Source: Ralstonia sp. 25mfcol4.1
GTDB taxonomy: Bacteria > Pseudomonadota > Gammaproteobacteria > Burkholderiales > Burkholderiaceae
NCBI RefSeq assembly: GCF_900104095.1
Contig: NZ_FNJO01000012.1
Location: 1 to 64,000 of the forward strand
Length of the DNA stretch: 64,000 nucleotides
Direction of reading: 5' to 3'
Both the position numbers and the translations under genes were made by a program. The stretch's first letter is position 1, and every line of letters begins with the position of its first letter. Shown here piece by piece: positions 25,157 to 34,259 of this stretch. The notes beneath the pieces were generated by a model. It was not told the DNA's origin and did not search any database. It saw only the letters and a list, made by a program, of their open reading frames with translations.

Positions 25157-25970
25157 AGCGTCCGGGGCGCGCCCCGTCTCTGCGTTCCTTTTCGCGCACC
25201 AGGACGATGAATTCGGTGCCTATGAGCTGATTCTTGCCGCCGTCAGGCGGGGACATCACGTGGTCTGCGCCTATTTCACCACCGGTGTCTCTCAGGGCGG
25301 GGATTCCTCACAGCGCGACAAGGAATCCCTGGGAGTGCTGAAACAACTTGGCGTGCTGCCGGCCGATGTCAGGTTCCCGGGTACCGAGCTTAATATCAGC
25401 GACGGCCAACTGCTGTCCTCGCTAGGGCCTGCGGGCACCTGGACCCGCCGGTGGCTCGACGCACTCGCCAACGTGCAGTGTGTCTACCTGCCTGCATGGG
25501 AAGGCGGTCATCCCGATCACGACAGCCTGCATGCCAGCGCGCTCATGGCATGCGCCGACGCGGCACTGCTGGACGTCGTCCGGCAGTTTCCACTTTACAA
25601 CGCATATCGTTGCCCCGCGCCTTTTTTCAAAGTGCTTTCGCCCCTGCGCGAGAACGGGCCGGCCGATGCGCAGCGCATACCATGGGGGCATCGTATTCGG
25701 TTCCTGCGATATGCGCTGAGCTATCCGTCGCAGCGAAAGAGCTGGATCGGCTTGTTCCCCTTCATGTTGCTGCATCTCGTGTTCAAGGGGACGCAGGCGG
25801 TGCAGCGCGCCAGCCTGACGAGGATTGCCGAACGGCCTCATGCCGGCCCGCTCTATTACGAATCCCGGCGTTTCGCGACCTGGCCCGAAGTCACCTCGCA
25901 CATCCAAGCATGGCTGGCCCGCCGCGCGTCGGCCATCAATGCCCCCAAGCCTCCCAATCCGGCCCTTTGA
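25146..25970 (+). CDS. PIG-L (LmbE-like) zinc-dependent deacetylase
   Basis: A 274-residue protein whose N-terminal domain has the PIG-L metal motif AHQDDE near 18-23 and the second metal and catalytic element GGHPDHD near 119-125. PIG-L enzymes remove N-acetyl groups from GlcNAc-type sugars. The usual AHPDDE reads AHQDDE here, a tolerated variant. The C-terminal third carries a hydrophobic stretch (about 200-215) that may associate with the membrane. Its ATG (25146) lies inside the GNAT gene. Confidence 0.8.
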   Translation: MPTEASGARPVSAFLFAHQDDEFGAYELILAAVRRGHHVVCAYFTTGVSQGGDSSQRDKESLGVLKQLGVLPADVRFPGTELNISDGQLLSSLGPAGTWTRRWLDALANVQCVYLPAWEGGHPDHDSLHASALMACADAALLDVVRQFPLYNAYRCPAPFFKVLSPLRENGPADAQRIPWGHRIRFLRYALSYPSQRKSWIGLFPFMLLHLVFKGTQAVQRASLTRIAERPHAGPLYYESRRFATWPEVTSHIQAWLARRASAINAPKPPNPAL

Positions 25971-25984
25971 TCACGGCCCATACG

Positions 25985-27241
25985 ATGACCACTACGATCA
26001 AGAAGACCTTCTTCTATCTGATCCTGATCCAGGGCGGCAACTATCTGTTTCCGCTCCTGTTGCTGCCCTACTTGGGCAAGGTCCTGGGTGTGAAGGAGTT
26101 CGGCGTGCTCGCCTACTGCCAAGCGATCATGCAATACCTAATGCTACTCACGGACTATGGCTACAACCTGACGGCCACTCGGCTGGTATCGCTGCACCGG
26201 AACGAGCCTGACGCGCTAAATCGCGTCTATTCAAGCACCACATCGGGACGAGTTGCGCTGATGCTGGGAGCGCTGCTATTGCTGCTGGGCGGCATCGCCT
26301 TCGTGCCCGACATCCGGCAGCACTGGGCGGTATTCGCTGCAGCTAGCGTAGGGCTCATCGCAAATGCCTTGACGCCACTATGGCTGTTCCAGGGCCTCGA
26401 ACGCATGAAGGCTCTGGTACTGCCCACCTTCGCATCGAAAGCTATCAGCCTGATTTGCGTGGTGTCGCTGGTAAAGGGCGATGGCGATGCAGCCTTGGCC
26501 GCACTCGGCATCAGCATTGGCAATGCGGCGCTGGCCGTGGCGGCGCTTGCCATCATTTCCAACGGAAAGCTGGTGGCCTTCACCACCGTCCGGCTGCGGG
26601 AAATCCGTGTAACGCTGGTCGATGGGTTTCCGGTGTTCCTCTCCGTCGTACTCATTAGCTTCTACGTCAACTTCAATTCGATCCTGCTGAACTACTTCTA
26701 CGGACCCGTGGTCGTTGGGCAGTTCGCCATGGCCGACAAGATCCGATTAGCGGCACAAGCGGTGTTCGTCGTCATCGGGCAGGCGTTCTACCCGCGCATC
26801 AGCCAGTACAACGCCAACGACCCCGCGGCCGCGCACAGGCTGGTCCGCACGGCGGCAGTGGCCATCATGGGCTCGTCAGTCGTCATGCTGGCCGTCATCA
26901 TGCTGGCCGCCGACTGGGCCGTGACGTTCTGGCTTGGCGAGCAGTTCCGCCCGTCGATCGGCCTGCTGAAGCTCGAGGCGATCATGCTGCCGGTCATCGG
27001 CTTGGCGCTGGTCTACGGCAACCTGGGATTGATGGCGATGGGCAAGACGCATGCCCTGCGCAATGTCTATGTCGTCGCGACAGTCCTGCACATGATCTAC
27101 GTCGTGCCCCTGACGCTGGGGTGGGCTGCGGAAGGGACGATCGTCTCGGTCATACTGACGGAGCTGATCGGCGCCGCTGCATTCGCGTGGATATATGTCC
27201 GGGAACGCCGGCGCCTGGACACACAGGCGCCGCCCGCCTAG
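25985..27241 (+). CDS. O-antigen flippase (Wzx-type), second of two
   Basis: A 418-residue, 12-helix MOP-superfamily protein. It opens with FFYLILIQGGNYLFPLLLLP followed by LGVKEFGVLAYCQA, the classical Wzx/RfbX start, and has FGLVxxAxxI-type helices later. It differs clearly from the flippase at 18031, so the two are not a recent duplication. As the last gene of the plus-strand operon, convergent with rfbC, it may serve the facing minus-strand O-antigen cluster, which encodes no flippase of its own. Confidence 0.85.
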   Translation: MTTTIKKTFFYLILIQGGNYLFPLLLLPYLGKVLGVKEFGVLAYCQAIMQYLMLLTDYGYNLTATRLVSLHRNEPDALNRVYSSTTSGRVALMLGALLLLLGGIAFVPDIRQHWAVFAAASVGLIANALTPLWLFQGLERMKALVLPTFASKAISLICVVSLVKGDGDAALAALGISIGNAALAVAALAIISNGKLVAFTTVRLREIRVTLVDGFPVFLSVVLISFYVNFNSILLNYFYGPVVVGQFAMADKIRLAAQAVFVVIGQAFYPRISQYNANDPAAAHRLVRTAAVAIMGSSVVMLAVIMLAADWAVTFWLGEQFRPSIGLLKLEAIMLPVIGLALVYGNLGLMAMGKTHALRNVYVVATVLHMIYVVPLTLGWAAEGTIVSVILTELIGAAAFAWIYVRERRRLDTQAPPA

Positions 27242-27301
27242 ACGGCGGCGCACGACGACCGCCAGGCCACCCGCATTGCGCGGCAGCCTGGCGCATCGAC
27301 A

Positions 27302-27853
27302 TCAGTCGAACTTGTCCGCATCGGCAAACCGCTTGCCGGCGGCATCCTTGGCGGCCAGGGTCGGCTCGCCGTCGATGGGCCATTGCACGCCCACCGTCGT
27401 ATCGTTCCAGAGAAGGCTGCGCTCGTGCTCGGGATACCAGTAGTCGGTGGTCTTGTAGAGCACCTCCACTGCGTCGCTGGTAGCCACGAATCCGTGCGCA
27501 AAGCCAGGCGGCACCCACAACTGCCGCTTGTTCTGCTCGGACAGGGTCACGCCAACCCATTTGCCAATATTGGGCGAGCTGCGCCGCAGGTCCACGGCCA
27601 CATCGAATATCTCCCCGCGCACCACACGCACCAACTTGCCTTGCGGCTGGCAGATCTGATAATGCAGGCCGCGCAGCACGCCCTTGGCGGAGCGGCTGTG
27701 GTTGTCCTGGACAAAGGCCGTGTCCAGCCCGGTCAGCTGCTGGAAATCACGCTGGTTGAAGCTTTCGAAGAAGAATCCACGATCATCGCCAAAGACCTTC
27801 GGCTCGATGACGAGGACTTCGGGCAACGCTGTCGGAGTCGCGACAAATGGCAT
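27302..27853 (-). CDS. rfbC: dTDP-4-dehydrorhamnose 3,5-epimerase
   Basis: This enzyme catalyses the third step of dTDP-L-rhamnose synthesis. The 183-residue cupin has FFFESFNQRDF near 27-37, the QDNHSRSAKGVLRGLHYQ segment with the catalytic His, and VAVDLRRSSPNIGKWVGV, all standard for RmlC/RfbC. It ends the minus-strand O-antigen operon, 12 bases downstream of rfbA. Confidence 0.95.
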   Translation of the reverse strand: MPFVATPTALPEVLVIEPKVFGDDRGFFFESFNQRDFQQLTGLDTAFVQDNHSRSAKGVLRGLHYQICQPQGKLVRVVRGEIFDVAVDLRRSSPNIGKWVGVTLSEQNKRQLWVPPGFAHGFVATSDAVEVLYKTTDYWYPEHERSLLWNDTTVGVQWPIDGEPTLAAKDAAGKRFADADKFD

Positions 27854-27865
27854 GGCAACGTTCCT

Positions 27866-28738
27866 TTATTTCAGAAGACCGAGCAGGTACTTGCCGTACC
27901 CGTTCTTGGCCAGTGGCGTGGCAAGCTCCTGCACTTTGGCGGCATCGATCCAGCCCTGCCCGAAAGCGATCTCCTCGGGGCACGCCACCATCAGGCCCTG
28001 GCGCTTCTGCAGCGTGGCGATGAATCCGGTGGCTTCAAGCAGGCTGTCGTGCGTGCCGGTATCCAGCCAAGCATAGCCACGGCCCATGATCTCGACGTTC
28101 AGCGAACCCTGTTTCAGGTAGTGCCGGTTGACGTCGGTGATCTCCAGTTCGCCGCGCGCCGAAGGTTTGATGCCAGCAGCAATGTCGCACACCTGACTAT
28201 CGTAGAAATACAGGCCCGTCACGGCGTACGCGCTCTTGGGCTTCTGCGGCTTTTCCTCGATGCTGATGGCGTTCTGGCTGGCATCGAACTCGACCACGCC
28301 GTACCGCTCCGGATCCGTCACGTGATACGCGAACACGCTGGCCCCCTGCTCGCGCGAGTCTGCATTCTTGAGCAGGCGCGGCAGATCATGGCCGTAGTAG
28401 ATGTTGTCGCCGAGAATCAGCGCGCTGGAACCGCCGTTCAGAAAATCGCGCCCGATGATGAACGCCTGCGCCAGGCCATCCGGGGACGGCTGCACGGCGT
28501 AGCTGATCTGCATGCCCCACTGGCTGCCGTCGCCCAGCAACTCGCGGAAGCGGGGCGTGTCGGCAGGGGTGGAGATGATTAGCACTTCGCGAATGCCGGC
28601 CAACATCAGCGTGCTGAGCGGGTAGTAAATCATCGGCTTGTCGTAGACTGGCATCAGCTGCTTCGAAACCGCCTGCGTGACCGGATAAAGCCTGGTGCCG
28701 GAGCCACCAGCGAGAATAATGCCCTTGCGTGTCGTCAT
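27866..28738 (-). CDS. rfbA: Glucose-1-phosphate thymidylyltransferase
   Basis: This enzyme makes dTDP-glucose, the first step to dTDP-rhamnose. The 290-residue protein begins KGIILAGGSGTRLYPVT (nucleotide site) and has YAVQPSPDGLAQAFIIG and VEFD/EEKP motifs typical of RmlA. The ATG at 28738 is chosen over an upstream in-frame start because AAGGAAAAG lies just before it. It precedes rfbC. The partner genes rfbB and rfbD lie 13 kb away at the other end of the cluster. Confidence 0.95.
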   Translation of the reverse strand: MTTRKGIILAGGSGTRLYPVTQAVSKQLMPVYDKPMIYYPLSTLMLAGIREVLIISTPADTPRFRELLGDGSQWGMQISYAVQPSPDGLAQAFIIGRDFLNGGSSALILGDNIYYGHDLPRLLKNADSREQGASVFAYHVTDPERYGVVEFDASQNAISIEEKPQKPKSAYAVTGLYFYDSQVCDIAAGIKPSARGELEITDVNRHYLKQGSLNVEIMGRGYAWLDTGTHDSLLEATGFIATLQKRQGLMVACPEEIAFGQGWIDAAKVQELATPLAKNGYGKYLLGLLK

Positions 28739-28821
28739 GGTCTTTTCCTTCTCGGCCGGTGCATGGATTTGCCCCGGCCCTGTGCGCATGTACTGTGCGC
28801 ACTGCGCACCCTGAAGCCTGC

Positions 28822-29394
28822 TTATGTGGCGCTGGCCTCCGGCGCCAGATAGCGGATCGCATCGCGCAACGAGGTGATCACCGCCGTTGCCTGGCCCTGC
28901 GATTCCTCATACTGCTTGCCCACCGGTGGCGTAAAGAGCAGGTTAGAAGCCACACCCGCCGCCAGACCCGCCTCGATATCGCTGATCTTGTCGCCGACGA
29001 GTACGGAGCGGGTCAGGTCCACCTCGAACTCGCAAGTGGCCTGCAGAAACATGCCCGGCCCGGGCTTGCGGCATTCCGACTCGCGCTTGTAATCGCCAAT
29101 GCCGTGCTCGGGGTGATACGGACTGAAGTAGACGGCGTCGATTTCCGCACCGGCGGCCTTGAACTCCGCGCGCATCCATTCCGTCAGCGCGTGAAAGTCG
29201 TCCTCGGTGTAGTAGCCTCGCGCGATGCCGGCCTGGTTGGTTACCACGAAGATCCAGTAGCCTTGTGCCTTGGCGGCGCGGCACAGATCGAAGATTCCAT
29301 CCAGGAATTCGAAGTCGGTCGGGCGATGGACATAGCCGTGGTCTACATTCACCACGCCATCGCGATCGAGAAACAGTGCTGGCCGTGGCGTCAT
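28822..29394 (-). CDS. gmhB: D-glycero-alpha/beta-D-manno-heptose-1,7-bisphosphate 7-phosphatase
   Basis: A 190-residue HAD-family phosphatase. Motif I is ALFLDRDGVVN at about 6-16, VVTNQAGIARGYY is motif II, and CRKPGPGMF with VGDKISDIEAG forms motifs III and IV. It removes the 7-phosphate of heptose bisphosphate. Adjacent hddC points to the alpha-anomer pathway leading to GDP-heptose. Its ATG overlaps the hddC stop (ATGA). Confidence 0.93.
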   Translation of the reverse strand: MTPRPALFLDRDGVVNVDHGYVHRPTDFEFLDGIFDLCRAAKAQGYWIFVVTNQAGIARGYYTEDDFHALTEWMRAEFKAAGAEIDAVYFSPYHPEHGIGDYKRESECRKPGPGMFLQATCEFEVDLTRSVLVGDKISDIEAGLAAGVASNLLFTPPVGKQYEESQGQATAVITSLRDAIRYLAPEASAT

Positions 29395-30083
29395 TTCACG
29401 ATACCTGCCAACTCGGTCTGCGCCCGCGCATAGTCATCGGGCACACCGATGTCGATGAAATACCCCCGCGTGACAAACACACCGACGTGCTGCTGCGTCA
29501 TGGCATGCGCCAGATAGTCCGATTCGAGCGAAAAGGGCTGGCCCCGGGTGAATGCATCCAGGCACCGGCGCGGCAGCACATAGCACCCGGCATTGATCAG
29601 CCCCGGGCCCGCAACGCCTTTCTCGATGAAACCTCGCACACGACCGCGCTCGACGTAGAGCCGGCCGTAGCGGCTGGTATCGGGCACGTCACGGGCCACG
29701 ATGATCGGGCCGGGGTCGCGCGACAGCTGGCGCACGACTTCGGTCACTTCCAGATCCAGGAACGTATCGCCATTGAACACAAAGACGTGCTCGCCAGTGC
29801 AGCGCTCCAGCGCCGCGCGCAGCGCCCCGCCAGTGCCCAGCGGCGTGTCCTCGATCTCGTAGACCAGTTCCATGTCCGCGTAGCGGTCGCCGAAGTGACG
29901 CACGATCTGCTCGGACAGATATCCCAGCGACAACACGACGCGAGTAAAGCCCTTGCCTGCCAGCGTGGTCAAAAGGATCTCCAAGAACGGGCGTCCGGCA
30001 ACCGGGGCCATGGCCTTCGGGACATCTGCCACCACCTGCCGCAGCCGCGTGCCGAGGCCTCCAGCCAGGACGATTGCCTCCAT
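29391..30083 (-). CDS. hddC: D-glycero-alpha-D-manno-heptose 1-phosphate guanylyltransferase
   Basis: A 230-residue nucleotidyltransferase (NTP_transferase fold). It opens EAIVLAGGLGTRLRQVVADVPKAMAPV and has PLGTGGALRAAL, the NGDTFLD metal site and DIGVPDDYARA at the C-terminus. It activates heptose-1-phosphate with GTP to give GDP-heptose. The call is strengthened by its place among gmhA, hddA and gmhB. Its ATG overlaps the gmhA stop by one base (TGATG). Confidence 0.9.
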   Translation of the reverse strand: MEAIVLAGGLGTRLRQVVADVPKAMAPVAGRPFLEILLTTLAGKGFTRVVLSLGYLSEQIVRHFGDRYADMELVYEIEDTPLGTGGALRAALERCTGEHVFVFNGDTFLDLEVTEVVRQLSRDPGPIIVARDVPDTSRYGRLYVERGRVRGFIEKGVAGPGLINAGCYVLPRRCLDAFTRGQPFSLESDYLAHAMTQQHVGVFVTRGYFIDIGVPDDYARAQTELAGIVK

Positions 30084-30670
30084 CAAGCCTTACCTCCGAA
30101 AATCTCGTTCTCAATGATGCCGCACAGGATGTGCCCCAGCACCAGGTGACCTTCCTGGATCTTCGGCGTGTCGGCCGCCGGCACTTCCAGCAAATGATCG
30201 CAAAGCGCGCCCATCGGGCCACCGCGATTGCCGGTGAGGCCGATCGTCGTGATGCCGGCAGCACGGGCTGTCTCAAAAGCCAGCAGCACGTTGGGCGACT
30301 TGCCCGACGTCGAATAGGCGATCAGCACGTCGCCCGGCTTGCCCTGCGCCTGCACCTGGCGTGCGAACAGCTTCTCGTAGCCGTAGTCGTTGCCAATCGC
30401 GGTCAGGATCGACGAGTCCGTCGTCAGCGCTACGGCCGGCAGGCCCGGCCGGTCGAAGGCGAACCGGCTGACCAGTTCGCCCGCGATATGCTGGGCATCG
30501 GCCGCGCTGCCGCCATTGCCGGCCAGCAGGACCTTGCCGCCCGCCTTCAGCGACGCCACGCAGGCCATCGCAGCTGCCTCCACGGCGGCAAGCAATGCCG
30601 GCTGCGCCAGCATTTCGGCCATGATGCGCTGGGTTTCCTTGACCTGGTTGACGATGTAGGTCGCGTTCAT
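30083..30670 (-). CDS. gmhA: Sedoheptulose-7-phosphate (phosphoheptose) isomerase
   Basis: A 195-residue SIS-domain isomerase converting sedoheptulose 7-phosphate to D-glycero-D-manno-heptose 7-phosphate. The motifs are GGKVLLAGNGGSAADAQHIAGELV near 48-71, with Ser and Asp of the sugar-phosphate site, TSGKSPN, and HxxCxxI-type IQEGHLVLGHILCGIIE at the C-terminus. The ATG at 30670 overlaps the hddA stop (ATGA). The genome probably has a second gmhA for inner-core heptose, but that is not visible here. Confidence 0.93.
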   Translation of the reverse strand: MNATYIVNQVKETQRIMAEMLAQPALLAAVEAAAMACVASLKAGGKVLLAGNGGSAADAQHIAGELVSRFAFDRPGLPAVALTTDSSILTAIGNDYGYEKLFARQVQAQGKPGDVLIAYSTSGKSPNVLLAFETARAAGITTIGLTGNRGGPMGALCDHLLEVPAADTPKIQEGHLVLGHILCGIIENEIFGGKA

Positions 30671-31695
30671 ACGATGCTCCATGCTTGCGTGCCGTTCTTG
30701 GTGAAGTGAGCGTTGCTCACCTGGCCCTCATAGTTATTCAATGTGTGAATGACCTGCATGCGGCGGTCCGGCGGCACGAAGAACATCATGAAACCGCCAC
30801 CGCCCGCGCCGGACACCTTGCCCGCCAATGCGCCGGCCTTTACCGCACCCTCGTAGATCTCGTCGATCAGCGGATTGGATACCGTGCGCGCACTCTTCTT
30901 CTTGTTTTCCCAACCCTGGCGCATGGACTCGACGATGCCGGAGAAGTCACCCTTGAGCAGGCATTCCTTCATCACGTACGCTTCGCGCTTGATGTTGTGG
31001 AAGGTTTCGATGGAGTCCTGGCCGCCGGATTGCATGTTGCTGCTCTGGTCGGCGATGATCTTTGCCGATTCACGCGACACGCCAGTGTAGAACAGCACCA
31101 GCGACGCCTCCAGCTCGCAAATGATCCAGTTCTTGATACGCAGCGGGCTGATCAGCGCGCGCTCCTCGGCGTAGAACTCCATGAAGTTGAAGCCACCGAA
31201 CGTTGCCGAATACTGATCCTGTCGGCCGCCCTTGAGACCGCAATCCACGCGTTCGATCTTGAACGCCATGCGCGCGATCGCGTAGTCGTCGAGTGGCAGG
31301 CGCAGCAACTCCGCAAACGCGCGGATCATCGTCACCACCAGCGTGGAGGACGAGCCCAGGCCCGAACCCGCCGGCGCATCGCAGAACGTTGCTAGTTCGA
31401 GCGCCATCTGCACGCCGTTGTTGAACGTCGTCATGATCTCCCGATAGACGGCCTCATGCAGCGCGAGCCTGGAGCCGACTGCAAACGCTTCGTCCAACGG
31501 GCGCTCCACTGCCACATTCTGGTCCGTGGCGACAAACCGGACCGTAGGCGTATCCAGCACCTTGATCACCGCGTAGGCATAGCGATCGATCGTGGCGTTG
31601 AGAACTGCCCCGGTATGCACATCGCAATACGGCGATACATCGGTACCGCCGCCCGCGAGTCCCAGACGAAGTGGCGCGCGTGCTCGAATAATCAT
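30667..31695 (-). CDS. hddA: D-glycero-alpha-D-manno-heptose-7-phosphate kinase
   Basis: A 342-residue GHMP-family kinase that phosphorylates heptose-7-phosphate at C1. It opens IIRARAPLRLGLAGGGTDVSPY, has the ATP loop APAGSGLGSSSTLVV near 108-122, and ends with the GHMP motif 3 KVSGAGGGGFMMFF. The ATG at 31695 follows AGGTGA; a TTG two codons upstream is less likely. It leads the hddA-gmhA-hddC-gmhB set. Confidence 0.92.
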   Translation of the reverse strand: MIIRARAPLRLGLAGGGTDVSPYCDVHTGAVLNATIDRYAYAVIKVLDTPTVRFVATDQNVAVERPLDEAFAVGSRLALHEAVYREIMTTFNNGVQMALELATFCDAPAGSGLGSSSTLVVTMIRAFAELLRLPLDDYAIARMAFKIERVDCGLKGGRQDQYSATFGGFNFMEFYAEERALISPLRIKNWIICELEASLVLFYTGVSRESAKIIADQSSNMQSGGQDSIETFHNIKREAYVMKECLLKGDFSGIVESMRQGWENKKKSARTVSNPLIDEIYEGAVKAGALAGKVSGAGGGGFMMFFVPPDRRMQVIHTLNNYEGQVSNAHFTKNGTQAWSIV

Positions 31696-31701
31696 AGTCA
31701 A

Positions 31702-33000
31702 TCACCTGAAAAGACAATCATCTTGATGTGGTTTCCCGATCCCGTGCATAGGCCGGGCGGCGATGTCCGGCGAGCTGGCCGTCACCGCGCGGCGATCCTC
31801 GCGCGGAAATGCCAGCAACAGCACCGCAAAGCCAAGGAAGAAGGAAATCGATTCGTGCCCCGCGCTCGCGAGCGACGTCAGCAGCAGGTAGACGATGGCT
31901 GCCTTGGCGCGCGGGTCGCTGATGCGGATGCGGCGGCATATCATGTACAGGGTCCAGATGAAGAAGACGCCGAACACCAGCAGGAAATCGAACAAGGTGG
32001 ACTTGGTCGATACATTGCTGAGGTTCTCGACGATCTCCGTCACCTCGGAAAAATTGAGCGGGAGCATCGAGCCCAGCCACCCCATCGCCCAGCCGCCAAA
32101 TGTCTGGACCGCGCCATAAAATCCATAGTAGCCGAACCCGAATGGGTTGACGACCTGGCCCACCAGCCCCGTCAGCCACAGCGTCATGCGCGTGGAACCC
32201 GAGGTGAAATTACTGAGGTCGTGCGCCACCGCCTCGGCCTGGCGGAAGCCCACGGCGATCACGATCGGCGCGAAGAACAGCAGGTACGGAATCAGCCGAC
32301 GCGACATGCTGACCCAGAGGAACGCCACGAGAATGCTGATGGCGGCGCCTTTCGAGCCCACCAGGCCCAGCACGACCATCATCAGCAACATGAACGTCGC
32401 CTGGCGCTTGGCCGAATACGGGCGGGCCATCTCCTTGATCAGGTACAGCATCATCGCGTAGCGGCCGATGATCGTGCCGAAGTGCGAATTCTCCTGCATG
32501 AAGCCGCGCGCGCGTTCGTCGCCGATCACCTGGTACGCCGGCGCGAACACCAGCTCGCTCACGGCGGATGGCAACAGGTGGAAATGATCGCTGAACACGT
32601 AGCCGATCGCACAGATCACGAGTGCCGCTATCAGCGCCCGGCGCAGATGCCGGATGCGCAGATGGTCGATGAACAGCAGCGGCGACAGCCATACCATGGA
32701 CAGCACCAGCAGCGTCACCGACTTGCCCACGAAAAACACGGTCGGACCGGCAATCAACGCGCAAAAGATCGATACCACGGCCCCGTAGGCAATCATCCAC
32801 CAGACATTGCGGCTGACATCCGACTGGGCGCGCCCTTCCACCAGCCGTACCAGCAGCACGACGGGCAGGCAGCACGTGAGCAGCAGCGGCCCCGGAGAGG
32901 CGGCCAGATAGCCGAGAACCTCCGGACGATAGAATGCCCCGAACGCCATTAGGGCGATCGACACCGAGAACGCGATGGATAACAGCCAGGAAATAATCAT
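31702..33000 (-). CDS. Putative O-antigen polymerase (Wzy-like)
   Basis: A 432-residue protein with about 11 hydrophobic segments and a large periplasmic loop near residues 270-330, as expected for Wzy. Wzy proteins are too diverse for a motif-based call. The assignment rests on topology, a Wzy-like SGSTRMTLW segment before the loop, and the neighbourhood (Wzz, WecA-type transferase, sugar-nucleotide genes). Its ATG overlaps the stop of the upstream GT (ATGA). It would polymerise the O-repeat in the periplasm. Confidence 0.7.
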   Translation of the reverse strand: MIISWLLSIAFSVSIALMAFGAFYRPEVLGYLAASPGPLLLTCCLPVVLLVRLVEGRAQSDVSRNVWWMIAYGAVVSIFCALIAGPTVFFVGKSVTLLVLSMVWLSPLLFIDHLRIRHLRRALIAALVICAIGYVFSDHFHLLPSAVSELVFAPAYQVIGDERARGFMQENSHFGTIIGRYAMMLYLIKEMARPYSAKRQATFMLLMMVVLGLVGSKGAAISILVAFLWVSMSRRLIPYLLFFAPIVIAVGFRQAEAVAHDLSNFTSGSTRMTLWLTGLVGQVVNPFGFGYYGFYGAVQTFGGWAMGWLGSMLPLNFSEVTEIVENLSNVSTKSTLFDFLLVFGVFFIWTLYMICRRIRISDPRAKAAIVYLLLTSLASAGHESISFFLGFAVLLLAFPREDRRAVTASSPDIAARPMHGIGKPHQDDCLFR

Positions 33001-34259
33001 GCTGGTTCCGACACCGACACGGTGCCCGCGCCGCTGAGCAATCGGCCGATTTCCGCATGAATCTCGTCCGCGAACAGCTGCCAGCTTGCGTGCTGCTCCA
33101 CGGTGCGGCGGCCGGCCTCGGCAATATCGCGCCAGAACGCGTCGTCGGTCACCAGGCGGCTCACGCCGGCGACGAATTCCTGCGCCGTGTCGAACGCCAG
33201 CAGGTTCTCGCCGGGACGGAAATAGCCGCAACTTTCGGCGTCGAGGCGGGTGGCCACGACCGGCACCTGGTTGGCCATGGCCTCAAGGATCTTCTTGCGG
33301 ATGCCGCCGCCGACATAGGTGGGCGACACCAGCGCCAGCGATTCGGCGAACGCGGCGGCAAGCGACGGCACGAACCCCAACGCGCGAATGCGCAATGCGC
33401 CAAGCTGCTCCGGCGTCATGCCCACCAGCGCCGCCAGGCGGTTCTCGTCGACACCGGTCACGGCGACCGATACTTCTTGCAGCGCCGGTTCCGCCGAAGC
33501 CGGCGCCCACACGGTGTGGAGGAAGCGCTTCAGGCTGGCGACGCTCTGGGTTGCGCTCGGATTGAGCAAGGCCAGCAGCTGGGTCGATACCACCTGACGG
33601 CTCACCGTACGCTTCGGGGGAATCGGAATGCCCTCGGGCGCCAGGCGGAAATTGCTGCGCTTGTCCTGGGCCCGCGCAATCGCCAGGTCGTGGTCCGTCA
33701 GAAATGCCACGGCGTCCACGCGCTTCCAGATGTCAATCTCTTCGCGACGCGTAAGGTGGGCGAACAGGCCCGCCGCCAGTCGCTTGACCCCGCCCAGGGA
33801 ATCGCGATAGCTGTACACCAGTTCGTACTCGATATTGTGCTCGCGCAGCACGATGGGCACATGCCAGCCCCTGGCCCGGCTGATCTTCTCCGCCAGCGCC
33901 ACGGTATGAGGGTGAAAGCAGAGAATGGCGTCGAACGTATCGCTGCCGATCGCTTCCAGATGCACCCGCGCGGCATCCGCCGTCGAGTACTTGGCAAACT
34001 TGTAGGGTTGCCCGCGCATCGTGGCATTGGCCACCACGCTGATCGATTCCACCGGCGCGAACGGCACGGCGAGCTGGCGCACACCCATGGCCTGGTAGCC
34101 ATCGGCAACGGCGGCACTGTTCTCGGCTCGCGGATAGGCATAGGTGACATCGAAATGGCGGGCCAGCGATGCCAGTGCCCCCTGAATGCCTTCCTTGCCG
34201 CCGTTCACCGGCGGAATGACCTCCTGGGGCCCCAGCGCGAGTAGCTTGATTCTCTTCAT
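32997..34259 (-). CDS. GT4-like glycosyltransferase
   Basis: A 420-residue GT-B protein. The N-terminal half shows IKLLALGPQEVIPPVNGGKEGIQGAL and the acceptor-side REHNIEYELVYSYRDSL. The C-terminal half has VSPTYVGGGIRKKILEAMANQVPVVAT, the donor-sugar motif. The longest reading frame runs further upstream, but the ATG at 34259 overlaps the preceding stop and starts the domain. It is a candidate user of GDP-heptose, GDP-mannose or dTDP-rhamnose made in this cluster; which one is unknown. Confidence 0.82.
   Translation of the reverse strand: MKRIKLLALGPQEVIPPVNGGKEGIQGALASLARHFDVTYAYPRAENSAAVADGYQAMGVRQLAVPFAPVESISVVANATMRGQPYKFAKYSTADAARVHLEAIGSDTFDAILCFHPHTVALAEKISRARGWHVPIVLREHNIEYELVYSYRDSLGGVKRLAAGLFAHLTRREEIDIWKRVDAVAFLTDHDLAIARAQDKRSNFRLAPEGIPIPPKRTVSRQVVSTQLLALLNPSATQSVASLKRFLHTVWAPASAEPALQEVSVAVTGVDENRLAALVGMTPEQLGALRIRALGFVPSLAAAFAESLALVSPTYVGGGIRKKILEAMANQVPVVATRLDAESCGYFRPGENLLAFDTAQEFVAGVSRLVTDDAFWRDIAEAGRRTVEQHASWQLFADEIHAEIGRLLSGAGTVSVSEPA

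Noticed and set aside
18031..27241. The two flippases as a recent gene duplication
   Set aside because: Their sequences are clearly different along the whole length, so separate origins are more likely.
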